This document shows positions 35,408-44,226 of a DNA stretch of 64,000 bases, piece after piece. Below the pieces are notes generated by a model. The model was given only the letters and a program-made list of their open reading frames with translations. It was not told where the DNA came from and searched no databases. This stretch comes from Polyangia bacterium (lineage in GTDB: Bacteria; Myxococcota_A; Polyangia; Nannocystales; Nannocystaceae): the NCBI GenBank assembly GCA_030424595.1, contig JAUHWG010000006.1:62001-126000 (forward strand), given 5' to 3'. The position numbers and the translations under genes were made by a program. Each line of letters opens with the position of its first letter. Positions within the stretch are counted from its first letter, which is position 1.

Positions 35408-36793
35408 GTGTCCTCCGTGGCTAGGATCTCGGAGCGCGACGTCGTCGTCGTCGGCGCCGGCCTCTCAGGGCTGTGCGCTGCGCGACGTCTGCGCGAAGCG
35501 GGCGCCTCGGTGATGGTCGTCGAGGCCCGCGATCGGGTCGGCGGGCGCACCCTCACCGCGCCGGTCGCCGGCGGCAGCGTCGACCTGGGGGCGCAGTGGC
35601 TGGGACCCGGGCAAGAGCGGGCGCTCGGGCTCGCGGAGGAGCTCGGGGTCGAGCTCTTCCGGCAGCACATCGAGGGCCGCAAGCTCCTCGAATTTGACGG
35701 CGAGCTGCGGACCTACCGCGGTCTCTTGCCCCGGATCCCGATGCTCGCCCTCGCCGATCTCGGCGCCAGCATCCAGCGCCTCGAGCGGATGGCCCGGAAG
35801 ATCCCGCTCCAGGATCCGATGAGCGCCGAGCGGGCGGCGGAGCTCGACGCGATCTCGATCGCCGAGTGGATCGCGCGCAACGTCCGGACGGAGGCGGCGC
35901 GGACGATGCTGAGGATCGCCATCCAAGCGATCTTCGCGATCGAGCTGAAGTCGATCTCGCTCCTCTTCTTCCTCCACTACACCCACGCTGGCGGGTCCTT
36001 TACCCGCCTCGCGGAGGTCCGCGAGGGGGCTCAGACCTTCCGGCTCAAGGGCGGCGCGCAGCAGCTCTCGGAGCGCCTCGCCGAGCGGCTCGGCGAGGAG
36101 CTCAGGCTCCGCTCACCGGTCGTAGGGATCGAGCAGGGCAGCGAAGGCGTCGAGCTTCGCGTTGGTGCCGGCGAGGGGGGCGAGCTCCTCCGCTGCCGGT
36201 ATTCGATCCTCGCGCTCGCGCCGTCTCTGGTGGGGAGGATCCCGATCGCGCCTGCGCTGCCTCCGGAGCGTCGACTCCTGGGCGACGGGATGCAGATGGG
36301 CTCGGTGATCAAGAGCGTCATCGTCTACGACCGGCCCTTCTGGCGCGAGCAGGGGTTCTCTGGCGAGGCGGTCAGCAGCGGCGCGCCCCTGCGGATGGTC
36401 TTCGACGACTGCGAGCACGACGCTTCGTTGGCCGCGCTGGTCGCCTTCACCGTCGGTGAGGACGTCGGGCCGCTGCGGGAGGGGGGGGGCCTCGCCGGTC
36501 GTCGGGCGGCGGTCGTCGAGCACTTGGTCCAGCTCTTCGGCCCCGAGGCGGGCGAGCCGGTCGACTACGTCGATCACGACTGGAGCGACGACGTCTGGAG
36601 CGGAGGCGGCTACGCCGGGGTGATGCCGCCGCGCCTGCTCAGCCAGGTGGGGGACGCTCTGCGGGCGCCGGTAGGGCGTCTGCACTTCGCCGGGACCGAG
36701 ACCGCGACCCGCTGGTGCGGCTACCTCGACGGCGCGATCGAGGCGGGCGAGCGCGCCGCGGCGGAGATCATCGCCCGGTTGGGCGAGGCCTAA
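35408..36793 (+). CDS. FAD-dependent amine oxidase (monoamine oxidase family)
   Basis: 461 residues. The N-terminal dinucleotide motif VVVGAGLSGLCAARRL (~14-29) is followed by the GGRT motif and AQWLGPGQERAL, characteristic of monoamine oxidases. The C-terminal FAD region LHFAGTETATRWCGYLDGAI includes the tryptophan and the Gly/Tyr of the aromatic cage area. Human MAO attaches FAD to a Cys in this region; covalent attachment here is unclear. It probably oxidises an amine with release of aldehyde, ammonia and hydrogen peroxide. GTG starts at 35408 or 35417 are both possible. Confidence 0.9.
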   Translation: MSSVARISERDVVVVGAGLSGLCAARRLREAGASVMVVEARDRVGGRTLTAPVAGGSVDLGAQWLGPGQERALGLAEELGVELFRQHIEGRKLLEFDGELRTYRGLLPRIPMLALADLGASIQRLERMARKIPLQDPMSAERAAELDAISIAEWIARNVRTEAARTMLRIAIQAIFAIELKSISLLFFLHYTHAGGSFTRLAEVREGAQTFRLKGGAQQLSERLAERLGEELRLRSPVVGIEQGSEGVELRVGAGEGGELLRCRYSILALAPSLVGRIPIAPALPPERRLLGDGMQMGSVIKSVIVYDRPFWREQGFSGEAVSSGAPLRMVFDDCEHDASLAALVAFTVGEDVGPLREGGGLAGRRAAVVEHLVQLFGPEAGEPVDYVDHDWSDDVWSGGGYAGVMPPRLLSQVGDALRAPVGRLHFAGTETATRWCGYLDGAIEAGERAAAEIIARLGEA

Positions 36794-36948
36794 GAGCCCG
36801 TGGCAAAGGTCCGGCGCGCTCTCGCGTGCCCTCGTGGTCCCGCTTGCCTGCGCCGAGGCCTGCGGAGCCCGTTGTCGCGGCGTCTTGTCAACGCCAAGCG
36901 GGCCGACGATCGTGCCGCTAGAGCACGCGGGGCCAGCACGACCGGCTC

Positions 36949-37881
36949 CTAGGAGCCGTCTGCGGGCTTCTTCGGCAGGGTCGCCCGCGGGTGGGCCTTG
37001 TCGTAGATCGCCGAGATTCGGCCGATGTCGAGGTGGGTGTAGCGCTGGGTCGTCGACAGGCTGGTGTGGCCGAGGAGCTTCTGGATCGTCCGCAGGTCGC
37101 AGCCGCTCTCCAGCAGGTGAGTGGCGAAGGAGTGACGGAGCCCGTGCGGACCTACCCGGGCGCGCGCGCCGGTGGCGAGGCAGCGCTGATAGACCAGCTC
37201 GCGGGCGCTTCGATCGCCGAGCCGAGCGCCGCGTCGGCTGAGGAAGAGCGCCTGGGGATCGGGCCTGGGTCCGAGACGCTCGCGGACCCGCAGGTAGGCC
37301 TCGATCGCCGCCCCGCCGCGGGAGCCGAGCGGGACGATCCGATCCTTGCCGCCCTTGCCCTCGCGGACCCTCAGGGTCAGCTCGCCGCCCTCCCAGCGGA
37401 GGTCCGCGAGATCGAGGCCGATCGCCTCAGAGACCCGCAGGCCAGCTCCGTAGAGCACTTCGAGCAGCGCCCGGTCGCGTCTCCCGGGCGGATCGTCGGC
37501 GAGGGCCGGAGGTCCGTCGATGATCGCCGTGACGTCCTCGACCGGCAGCGCCGTCGGCAGGAGCTGAGACTGCTTCGGCCGGCGGACGAGGGTCGCGGGG
37601 TTGTCCGGGATAAGCCCCTCCGCGCGCATGAACTCGCCGAAGGATCGGATCGCCGAGAGGGCGCGGGCGAGCGAGGAGGGGGCGTGGTCCGGGTAGAGAT
37701 CCGCGAGGTGAGCCCGGACCTCGGCGACCTGGAGATCCTGCGGCGTCGCCGGTCGTCCGTGGCGCTCCTCCAGGCCGTCGATGAACGCCTCGACGTCGCG
37801 GCGATAGCCGCGGATCGTATGGGGTGATCGGCCGGCGCCGCGCTCCAAGCGGTCGAGGAAGCTGTCGAGAGCGTCGCGCAC
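36949..37881 (-). CDS. xerC: Tyrosine recombinase XerC/XerD family
   Basis: 310 residues. The N-terminal SAM-like core-binding domain is at 1-~95 and the catalytic domain at ~105-295. All six catalytic positions are visible: Arg149, Lys176, His246, Arg249, His272 and Tyr281. Length and spacing are those of chromosomal dimer resolution recombinases, not of integrases, and no phage genes are nearby. XerC versus XerD cannot be settled from the sequence alone. The upstream gene on the same strand is the M23 lipoprotein, separated by a hairpin. Confidence 0.9.
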   Translation of the reverse strand: MRDALDSFLDRLERGAGRSPHTIRGYRRDVEAFIDGLEERHGRPATPQDLQVAEVRAHLADLYPDHAPSSLARALSAIRSFGEFMRAEGLIPDNPATLVRRPKQSQLLPTALPVEDVTAIIDGPPALADDPPGRRDRALLEVLYGAGLRVSEAIGLDLADLRWEGGELTLRVREGKGGKDRIVPLGSRGGAAIEAYLRVRERLGPRPDPQALFLSRRGARLGDRSARELVYQRCLATGARARVGPHGLRHSFATHLLESGCDLRTIQKLLGHTSLSTTQRYTHLDIGRISAIYDKAHPRATLPKKPADGS

Positions 37882-37955
37882 CCTCGATCCCTAGCGCAGT
37901 GCGGGCCGGCGCCGAAGAAAGCGGCGGGTCGGCGGCGAGCAGCCCGTGGCGAGAG

Positions 37956-37979
37956 CGCCCGGGAGGTTCACCCCGGGCG
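37956..37979 (-). terminator. Terminator-like hairpin after the M23 lipoprotein gene
   Basis: A perfect 8-bp stem (37956-37963 with 37972-37979) with an 8-nt loop begins directly after the M23 stop codon, before the xerC gene. No T tract. Confidence 0.45.
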
Positions 37980-37980
37980 G

Positions 37981-39090
37981 CTAGAGGTCGACGTAGACCG
38001 TCGGCGTCGCCGCGAGCTTGGGGGCGCGAGTCTCGGGGACGATCGCCGGTCTGCGGATCCGCTGGTCGCGGACGGGCAGGGCCTGCTCCACCCACACGCC
38101 GTCGATGTAGACGTCGACGAAGGGCGCCGGGATCCCCATCTCGGAGGACTTGTCGCGGGGATCGGTCGAGGCGTGGAAGTGGATGTGCGGGCCGCTCGAG
38201 TGGCCGCTGTTGCCGACGTTGCCGAGGTGCTGACCGACGACCACCGCGTCGCCGACCTTGACCCGCACGCTCCCGGGGATCATGTGCCACAGCGAGGTGT
38301 ACTCGCCGAAGCCGTGGTCGATGACGACCCCGTTGCCGCCGCCCTTGCCCTCCTCGCCGGGGCGGTTCTCCGGGACATCGTTGCGGGCGAGGACCACCGT
38401 CCCCGTCGCCGGGGCGGTGATCGGCTTGCCGTAGCTCCTGTGCTTGGTGTTGCCCTTGCCCGAGCGCGCCCGTCCGCCCTTCTTGATGACGATGTCGTAG
38501 GCGTAGCGCTGGGCCCGGCTCCCGTGGTGGTAGTTGGTCGACTTGCGCCGTCCGCCGTGGATGATCGTCCACTCGTCGACGCTCGGGAAGTGGAAGCGGT
38601 TGATCGCCAGGTAGCGCTCGGCCGGGTGGCTGATCTCGCTGAGGCGGACGTGCTCGCGGACGAGGAGGCGGACGAGGCGACCGGCGGGGTCGACCGCGAA
38701 CTGATAGAGCATCAGGTTGGTGGGGCCGCCCTTCGCCCGCTCGATCGCGCTCCTGTGGAGGACGAGCTCCGTGTACCAGACGAGCTCGCCCTCGCGGTGG
38801 ACCTTGGACTCGACCAGCGCCTGCGGCAGCCCGTGGGTCTTGCCGATCCGCGAGCCCGCATCGAGGAGGTCGCGGGCGGAGACCTGAGCCCGCAGCGCCG
38901 GCGACATCCAGCTCCTGAGGACCGCGGCGCGGCGGTAGTAGAGGCTGTAGATCAGCGTGTTCGCGTGCTCTGAGAGCTCGTCCAGAGGCCGCAGGCTCGC
39001 CGGATCCGGCGGGCTTATCGTCGGCGAGGGCTTGCACGCGCCGAGGCCGAGGCCAAAGACGAGGGCGAAGGGGGCGAGGCGGAGGCGCAT
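37981..39090 (-). CDS. M23 (LytM-type) peptidase lipoprotein
   Basis: 369 residues from the ATG at 39090, which begins a lipoprotein signal peptide with lipobox LGAC; the longer open frame upstream is not supported. Residues ~20-190 are an N-terminal region of no recognised family. The M23 domain at ~195-320 shows RYAYDIV for the first Asp ligand, the GKPITAPATGTVV strand, NGVVIDHGFGEYTSLWHM and the HIHFH motif that provides zinc and catalytic His residues. It should cleave peptidoglycan cross-links or act as an amidase activator at the outer membrane. It is divergent from the DnaK paralogue. Confidence 0.87.
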   Translation of the reverse strand: MRLRLAPFALVFGLGLGACKPSPTISPPDPASLRPLDELSEHANTLIYSLYYRRAAVLRSWMSPALRAQVSARDLLDAGSRIGKTHGLPQALVESKVHREGELVWYTELVLHRSAIERAKGGPTNLMLYQFAVDPAGRLVRLLVREHVRLSEISHPAERYLAINRFHFPSVDEWTIIHGGRRKSTNYHHGSRAQRYAYDIVIKKGGRARSGKGNTKHRSYGKPITAPATGTVVLARNDVPENRPGEEGKGGGNGVVIDHGFGEYTSLWHMIPGSVRVKVGDAVVVGQHLGNVGNSGHSSGPHIHFHASTDPRDKSSEMGIPAPFVDVYIDGVWVEQALPVRDQRIRRPAIVPETRAPKLAATPTVYVDL

Positions 39091-39214
39091 CCGGAGGCCT
39101 GAGGGTAGCGCCGATCGGCCGCCGGCGGGAGGGGAGGCCGTGCGGTCTTTGCGCGTTCTCGCGCAAGTTGTGGATCCGCGGGCGCCTCCGGGTCTAGCCT
39201 GGCCAGGTCCGCCT

Positions 39215-41044
39215 ATGGAGTACGTCGTCGGCATTGATCTCGGGACCACCAACACCTGCGTGGCGATCGTCGAGAACGGAGAGCCGACCGTGATCGCGAA
39301 CAAGGGGGGATATCGAACAACCCCCTCCGTCGTCGCGACCTCGGAGGGCGGTCGGCGGATGGTCGGCCACCTGGCGAAGCGCCAGCTCGTCACCAACCCA
39401 AACCACACGGTCTACGCCGCCAAGCGCTTGATCGGGCGCAAGTGGAGCTCGCCGGCGACCGACGCTGCGCGCGCGCTCGTGCCCTACACCCTGGTCGAGG
39501 GTCCGAACGGCGACGTCCGGCTCGAGGTCCAGGGCGATGTCTTCAGCACCGCCGAGATCGCCGCCTTCATCCTCCAGGAGATGCGCCTCATCGCCGAGGC
39601 CCACGTCGGCGCGCCGATCGACCGCGCCGTCGTCACGGTCCCCGCGTACTTCAACGACAACCAGCGGCAGGCGACCAAGGACGCGGGGCGGATCGCCGGG
39701 CTCGAGGTGATCCGCATCATCAACGAGCCGACCGCCGCCGCGCTCGCGTTCGGCTTCGGCAAGAACCTCGAGCGCAAGGTCGCGGTCTACGACTTCGGCG
39801 GCGGGACCTTTGACATCTCCATCCTCGACATCGGCGACGGTCTCTTCGAGGTCGTCGCGACCTCTGGGGACTCGTTCCTAGGCGGCGAGGATCTCGATCA
39901 ACGGCTCGTCGAGTACCTGGTCGAGACCGTCGAGGAGGGGCAGGACATCGACCTTCGCGGCGACCGGATGGCGATGCAGCGGATCCGCGACGCCGCCGAG
40001 CGGGCGCGCTGCGAGCTCTCGGAGCAGACCGAGGTCACGATCGATCTCCCCTTCCTCCACACCACGGCGACGGGCGAGGTCCACCACCTGCGGGGCGAGA
40101 CGGTCACCCGCTCCCAGATCGAGGACCTGACCGCGGATCTGATCGAGCGGACGATCGCGATCTCGGAGCAGGCCCTGGTCGACGCTGGCCTCGACAAGAG
40201 CTCGATCGACGATGTCGTCCTCGTCGGCGGCATGACCCGCATGCCGCTGATCCGCCGCCGGGTCGCCGAGTTCTTCGGCCGCGAGCCTTGCCTCGGGGTC
40301 AACCCAGACGAGCTGGTCGCCCTCGGCGCGGCGATCCAGGCGGCGTCGCTCTCCCACGAGACCGAGGAGGTGCTCCTCCTGGACGTCACCCCGCACAGCC
40401 TCGGGATCATGATCGCCGGCGGCTACCTTCACCGCCTGATCGAGAAGAATACGACCGTCCCGACCAAGGCAGGACATGTCTTTACGACCACACGGGATGA
40501 CCAGACCTCGGTGAAGATCCTGGTGCTCCAGGGGGAGCACGATCAGGCGGTCGACAACGAGCTGCTCGGCGAATTCATCCTCTCTGGCCTGCGCAAGGCG
40601 CCGCGCGGGCAGGTGCAGGTCGACGTCTCGTTCGCGATCTCGGTCGACGGGATCGTCAGCGTCAGCGCCAAGGACCTCGAGACCGGACACGAGCAGACCA
40701 TCGCCGTGACCGCGACCAGCGGCCTCGCGGACGACGAGCTCGAGCGGCTGATCCGCGAGTCGAACGCCTATATGGTCGAGGCCCGGGCCTCCGAGGAGCT
40801 CGCTCGGCGCCGACGCCAGGTCGAGCGGCTCATGGGCGACGTCGACGGCCTCGTCCCCCGTGTCCGCGAGGTGATGAACGGCACCCGCTTCGGGCGCGAG
40901 GCCCTAGCCAAGGTCGAAGGCGTGCTCCATCGCGGCGAGCGTGAGCTCCACGTCGGTGATCCGCGCTCGTTGAGCGAGGCGATGGAGAGCCTCGAGCGGG
41001 CCCAGTCGATGCTCCGCGGGATCGCGGAGCGAAGCGGTCGCTAG
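39215..41044 (+). CDS. Hsp70/DnaK paralogue
   Basis: 609 residues from the ATG at 39215. The ATPase domain shows phosphate 1 DLGTTNT (8-14), AYFNDNQRQATKDAG, phosphate 2 VYDFGGGTFDISIL and the adenosine loop VLVGGMTRMPLI. The substrate domain begins near residue 388 (LLLDVTPHSLGI, which matches DnaK). The lid is short, and the EEVD-like acidic C-terminus of main DnaK proteins is absent. No grpE or dnaJ gene is near, so this is probably one of the extra Hsp70s common in myxobacteria rather than the housekeeping dnaK. Confidence 0.92.
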   Translation: MEYVVGIDLGTTNTCVAIVENGEPTVIANKGGYRTTPSVVATSEGGRRMVGHLAKRQLVTNPNHTVYAAKRLIGRKWSSPATDAARALVPYTLVEGPNGDVRLEVQGDVFSTAEIAAFILQEMRLIAEAHVGAPIDRAVVTVPAYFNDNQRQATKDAGRIAGLEVIRIINEPTAAALAFGFGKNLERKVAVYDFGGGTFDISILDIGDGLFEVVATSGDSFLGGEDLDQRLVEYLVETVEEGQDIDLRGDRMAMQRIRDAAERARCELSEQTEVTIDLPFLHTTATGEVHHLRGETVTRSQIEDLTADLIERTIAISEQALVDAGLDKSSIDDVVLVGGMTRMPLIRRRVAEFFGREPCLGVNPDELVALGAAIQAASLSHETEEVLLLDVTPHSLGIMIAGGYLHRLIEKNTTVPTKAGHVFTTTRDDQTSVKILVLQGEHDQAVDNELLGEFILSGLRKAPRGQVQVDVSFAISVDGIVSVSAKDLETGHEQTIAVTATSGLADDELERLIRESNAYMVEARASEELARRRRQVERLMGDVDGLVPRVREVMNGTRFGREALAKVEGVLHRGERELHVGDPRSLSEAMESLERAQSMLRGIAERSGR

Positions 41045-41133
41045 GGCGAGCGTCCTCGCGGGCACCCGATCTCCGGGAAGCCGAAGATCGTCGAGGGTCT
41101 TTGGGCGCGGCCTTGTGTCAGATGTCGCGACTC

Positions 41134-41155
41134 CACGGCGGTCGCGTCCGCCGTG
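41134..41155. terminator. Bidirectional terminator-like hairpin between convergent genes
   Basis: A perfect 8-bp stem (41134-41141 with 41148-41155) with 6-nt loop lies in the 143-bp gap between the converging DnaK-paralogue and CaiB-like genes, and could serve both. Confidence 0.5.
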
Positions 41156-41187
41156 CGGTCGCTGTCCGAAGTCGCGAGGCCCGGATC

Positions 41188-42336
41188 CTAGCCCTTGCTG
41201 GGGGCGATCCTGTCGACACGCTCCGCCTCTACCCCGAACTCGGAGAGAACGCTGCGGGTATGCGCGCCGAGCAGCGGAGCGGGGCTGCTCGGGGTGCGTC
41301 CTAGCGACGGTAGGCTCGGCCCGGGAGCGCGGAGCGTGCCGCCGCCGGGGAGAGGTGTCTCTTCGACCAGGCCGCTGGCGTCGAAGGTCGGATCGGCGAG
41401 CGCAGCGGCGACGTCGTGGACGGGCGAGATCGGCAGGTTGAGCGGGGAGAGGCGCTCGATCCAGGTGTCCCGTGGCTCTTGGGACAGGAGCTCCTGGACC
41501 TTCGCGGCGGCGGCGGCCCCTTCGGGTCCGGGGCTGAGCCCCGCGGCTGCGAGCTCCGGGATCTGCAGAGCCTGGCAGAGGGTGATCCAGAACTTGGGCT
41601 CGAGACAGCCAAAGGCGAGGCGGAGGCCGTCGGCGCAGGAATAGGTCCGGTAGGCGGCGAGGCTTCCGCCGAGCAGCTGCACGGTCGTCGGAACCCCGGA
41701 GGACGACTCCTCCGCCCACGCCCAGGTCATGAACTGGAGCGGCGCCTGGGCGAGCGGCTGGGTGACATGACCGCCGGCGCCGGTTCGCGTGCGCCGGAGG
41801 AGGGCCGCGAGGATCGCCGAGCAGGCGAGGCTTCCGGCGGTGCAGTCGGCGAGCTGGGCCGCGGGGATGCCCTCTCCCTGGAGGCGATCGAGGAGCCCCG
41901 AGAGGGCGACGAAGTTGAGATCGTGGCCGATCGCGTCGCCGTGGGCGAAGCCCGGCAGTGACGCGGTGATGAGGCGCTTGTTGGCCGCTCGGAGCCCGTC
42001 GAGGCCGAGCCCCCAGCGGTCCATGGTCCCAGGCCGGAAGCTCTCGAGGAGCACGTCGGCAGAGGCGCTGAGCGTGCGCAGGGCGGCGGCGCCGTCCTCT
42101 GTGCGGAGGTCGAGCGTCACCGACTCGGTCCCGCGAAAGAAGGCGCAGAAGCCGACCCCGACACCGCCCTCATGGGGGGGCGTCAGCCGCATGAGGTCGC
42201 CCGAGCGCGGGTCCTCGATCTTGATAACCCGGGCGCCGAGGTCGACGAGCATGCGGACGAGGACCGCGCCTGGGAGCATACGGCTCGCGTCGATGACGAC
42301 GACGCCGTCGAGGGGGAGGGGAGAGGTCGGCTCCAT
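41188..42336 (-). CDS. CoA-transferase family III protein (CaiB/BaiF; alpha-methylacyl-CoA racemase-like)
   Basis: 382 residues from the ATG at 42336 (an upstream in-frame TTG/ATG region is less likely). The N-terminal PLPLDGVVVIDASRMLPGA then LGARVIKIEDPRSGD pattern is typical of family III. The expected catalytic Asp lies in AAQLADCTAG, and the absence of a paired-substrate pattern of FRC/CaiB and the G-F-C-A-F-F-R region resemble racemases of the AMACR group. That would interconvert 2-methylacyl-CoA stereoisomers before side-chain beta-oxidation. It lies 66 bp downstream of coaE on the same strand. Confidence 0.8.
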   Translation of the reverse strand: MEPTSPLPLDGVVVIDASRMLPGAVLVRMLVDLGARVIKIEDPRSGDLMRLTPPHEGGVGVGFCAFFRGTESVTLDLRTEDGAAALRTLSASADVLLESFRPGTMDRWGLGLDGLRAANKRLITASLPGFAHGDAIGHDLNFVALSGLLDRLQGEGIPAAQLADCTAGSLACSAILAALLRRTRTGAGGHVTQPLAQAPLQFMTWAWAEESSSGVPTTVQLLGGSLAAYRTYSCADGLRLAFGCLEPKFWITLCQALQIPELAAAGLSPGPEGAAAAAKVQELLSQEPRDTWIERLSPLNLPISPVHDVAAALADPTFDASGLVEETPLPGGGTLRAPGPSLPSLGRTPSSPAPLLGAHTRSVLSEFGVEAERVDRIAPSKG

Positions 42337-42402
42337 GGCTGCGGATCCTATCAGCTCAGTCGGGCGGCTCCGCAGCGCAACCTCGAGCATCCCTCGTCGG
42401 GG

Positions 42403-43023
42403 CTACGTCGATCGACGCTTCGGGAGCTCGACCTTGAGGTAGCCCTGGAGGAGGAGCTCGACCTCGCGGCGGAGGTCCATCCGGTCGCCGTTGTTGGTCA
42501 GGACGTAGTCCGCGAGGGACTGGCGGGTGGCCTCGTCCATCTGCGCGGCCATCCTCGCCCGCGTCTCGTCGGCGGAGAGCCCGTCGCGATCGCCGACCCG
42601 GGCGATCCGAAGATCGTTGCGGGCGCTGACGACGATGACCCCGTCGAGGATCTCCTGGATGTTGTTCTCGAAGAGCAGCGGGACCTCGTAGATGACGAGG
42701 CGCTGCCCGGCCTTCTCGAGCGCGTCGAGCACCTCTTCAAAGCGGGAGCGGATCCTCGGGTGGAGGATCCTCTCAAGCTCGACGCGGCGCTCTTCGTCGC
42801 TGAAGACGATCTCGGCGAGCTTGGCCCGGTCGAGGTGGCCGTCCTCGCCGAGGATGCCCTCACCAAACGCGGCGACGACCTCCTCCAAGCCTTTGGAGCC
42901 CGGCATCACGACCATCCGCGAGAGCTCGTCGGCGGAGACGACCGGGATCCCGTACTCCTCGATCACGCTCGCGACCGTGGATTTGCCGCTGCCGATCCCA
43001 CCGGTGAGGCCATAGACTTCCAT
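42403..43023 (-). CDS. coaE: Dephospho-CoA kinase
   Basis: 206 residues from the ATG at 43023; the longer frame upstream overlaps the divergent engB gene. The P-loop is GGIGSGKST at ~8-16, followed by ISADEL-type VVSADELSR, the lid region LLFENN and a DGVIVVSA strand, all typical of CoaE. The enzyme phosphorylates the 3'-hydroxyl of dephospho-CoA, the last step of CoA synthesis. It is divergent from engB with only 51 bp between starts. Confidence 0.95.
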   Translation of the reverse strand: MEVYGLTGGIGSGKSTVASVIEEYGIPVVSADELSRMVVMPGSKGLEEVVAAFGEGILGEDGHLDRAKLAEIVFSDEERRVELERILHPRIRSRFEEVLDALEKAGQRLVIYEVPLLFENNIQEILDGVIVVSARNDLRIARVGDRDGLSADETRARMAAQMDEATRQSLADYVLTNNGDRMDLRREVELLLQGYLKVELPKRRST

Positions 43024-43074
43024 GACAGTCAGCGTAGAAGGCGGGGCGCCTCCTGTATAGTCGTGCGCCTCACG

Positions 43075-43740
43075 ATGACCTCCCCAGGCAAGCCACGCCA
43101 AGGCTGGAGAGTGGCCTCCGCCACCTTCGAACTCTCGGCGCCCACCCTCGCTCATTGCCCCCCCCCGATCCTCCCGGAGATCGCGGTGGGCGGGCGGTCC
43201 AACGTCGGAAAGTCGAGCCTCCTCAACGCCTTCGCCTGTCAGCGCGGCCTCGCGCGTGTCAGCCGGACGCCGGGCCGTACCCGGCTCCTCAACTTCTTTC
43301 GGATCGTCCTCAGGCACCCTACCCGCGGGGACCGGGTGTTTCGCTGGGTCGATCTTCCTGGCTACGGCTACGCGGCCGCCCACTCGTCGATCCGCGAGAC
43401 CTTCGGGCCGATGATCGAGAGCTACCTCCAGGAGCGCGCGGTCCTGGTCGAGCTGATGGTCCTTATCGACGTCCGCCGCGGGGCCATGGATCAGGATCGG
43501 CAGCTGCTCGACTACGCGAACGTTCGCGGGCTGCCGGCGCGGATCGTCGGCACCAAGGCCGACAAGATGAGCAAGTCAGAGCGCGGCGTGATCTCGCGGA
43601 AGATCGCGAACTCGCTCGACCTGCCGAGCTCGGCGTTGGCGCTGACGAGCGCGTCGATGGGCCTCGGCCTGGGGGACGAGGGCAAGGGACGGGGGTTGGC
43701 GCGGCAGCTCGCGGAGCGGATTGAGCATGCCTCCTGTTGA
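43075..43740 (+). CDS. engB: Ribosome-biogenesis GTPase EngB/YsxC/YihA
   Basis: 221 residues from the ATG at 43075. G1 is GRSNVGKSS, G2/switch region TPGRTRLLNFF, G3 DLPGYG, G4 TKAD and a Ser-rich G5 (TSAS). Length and motif order are those of EngB, which assists large-subunit ribosome assembly. It overlaps the start of rimI, so engB, rimI, pyrK and pyrD form one plus-strand unit. Confidence 0.95.
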   Translation: MTSPGKPRQGWRVASATFELSAPTLAHCPPPILPEIAVGGRSNVGKSSLLNAFACQRGLARVSRTPGRTRLLNFFRIVLRHPTRGDRVFRWVDLPGYGYAAAHSSIRETFGPMIESYLQERAVLVELMVLIDVRRGAMDQDRQLLDYANVRGLPARIVGTKADKMSKSERGVISRKIANSLDLPSSALALTSASMGLGLGDEGKGRGLARQLAERIEHASC

Positions 43741-44215
43741 GGGGCGCCTTTCCTGGAAGGCTCGCTCCGCGGACCTGGGCGATCTCGACGCGCTCCTCTC
43801 GCTCGAGGTGGAGGGATTCGGACGGCCGTGGACCGCGGCGATGTACCGCGAGGAGCTCGCCCGAGAGAGCTCATGGGTGGAGGTCGTCGTCGACGAGCAG
43901 GGAGAGGTCGTCGGCTTCGTCTGCGCCTGGCAGATCCTCGACGCCTGTCACCTCCTGAGGATCGCGACCCGCAAGGCGCTGCGCAACGGAGGGATCGCCC
44001 AGACCTTGGTCCGTCGCTTGATCGATCTGGCATCACGGCGTGGTTGCTCCCACATCGAGCTCGAGGTCGCGAGCCAGAATGCAAGCGCCCTCGCGCTCTA
44101 TGAGCGCCTCGGCTTTGTCGCGGTCGGCCGACGCCCGCGGTACTACAGCCAGCCGGTCGACGACGCGATCCTGATGAACCTGTCGCTGGCACGAGCGGCG
44201 GCCGAAGACACCTGA
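43727..44215 (+). CDS. rimI: Ribosomal-protein-S18-alanine N-acetyltransferase-like GNAT
   Basis: 162 residues from the ATG at 43727 (a TTG at 43721 is also in frame), overlapping the engB stop by 14 bp. The GNAT fold shows the acetyl-CoA region with LLRIATRKALRNGGIAQTLV, where the usual R/Q-x-x-G-x-G/A reads RNGGIA, and the SRRGCSHIELEVASQNASAL then YERLGFVAVGRRPRYY motifs characteristic of RimI. It may acetylate S18 or other proteins. Confidence 0.87.
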   Translation: MPPVEGRLSWKARSADLGDLDALLSLEVEGFGRPWTAAMYREELARESSWVEVVVDEQGEVVGFVCAWQILDACHLLRIATRKALRNGGIAQTLVRRLIDLASRRGCSHIELEVASQNASALALYERLGFVAVGRRPRYYSQPVDDAILMNLSLARAAAEDT

Positions 44216-44226
44216 CCCGAAGAAGA

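Noticed and set aside
36949..37881. Integrase of a mobile element
   Set aside because: Length, catalytic spacing and housekeeping neighbours fit XerC/XerD, and there are no phage genes, tRNA or direct repeats nearby.
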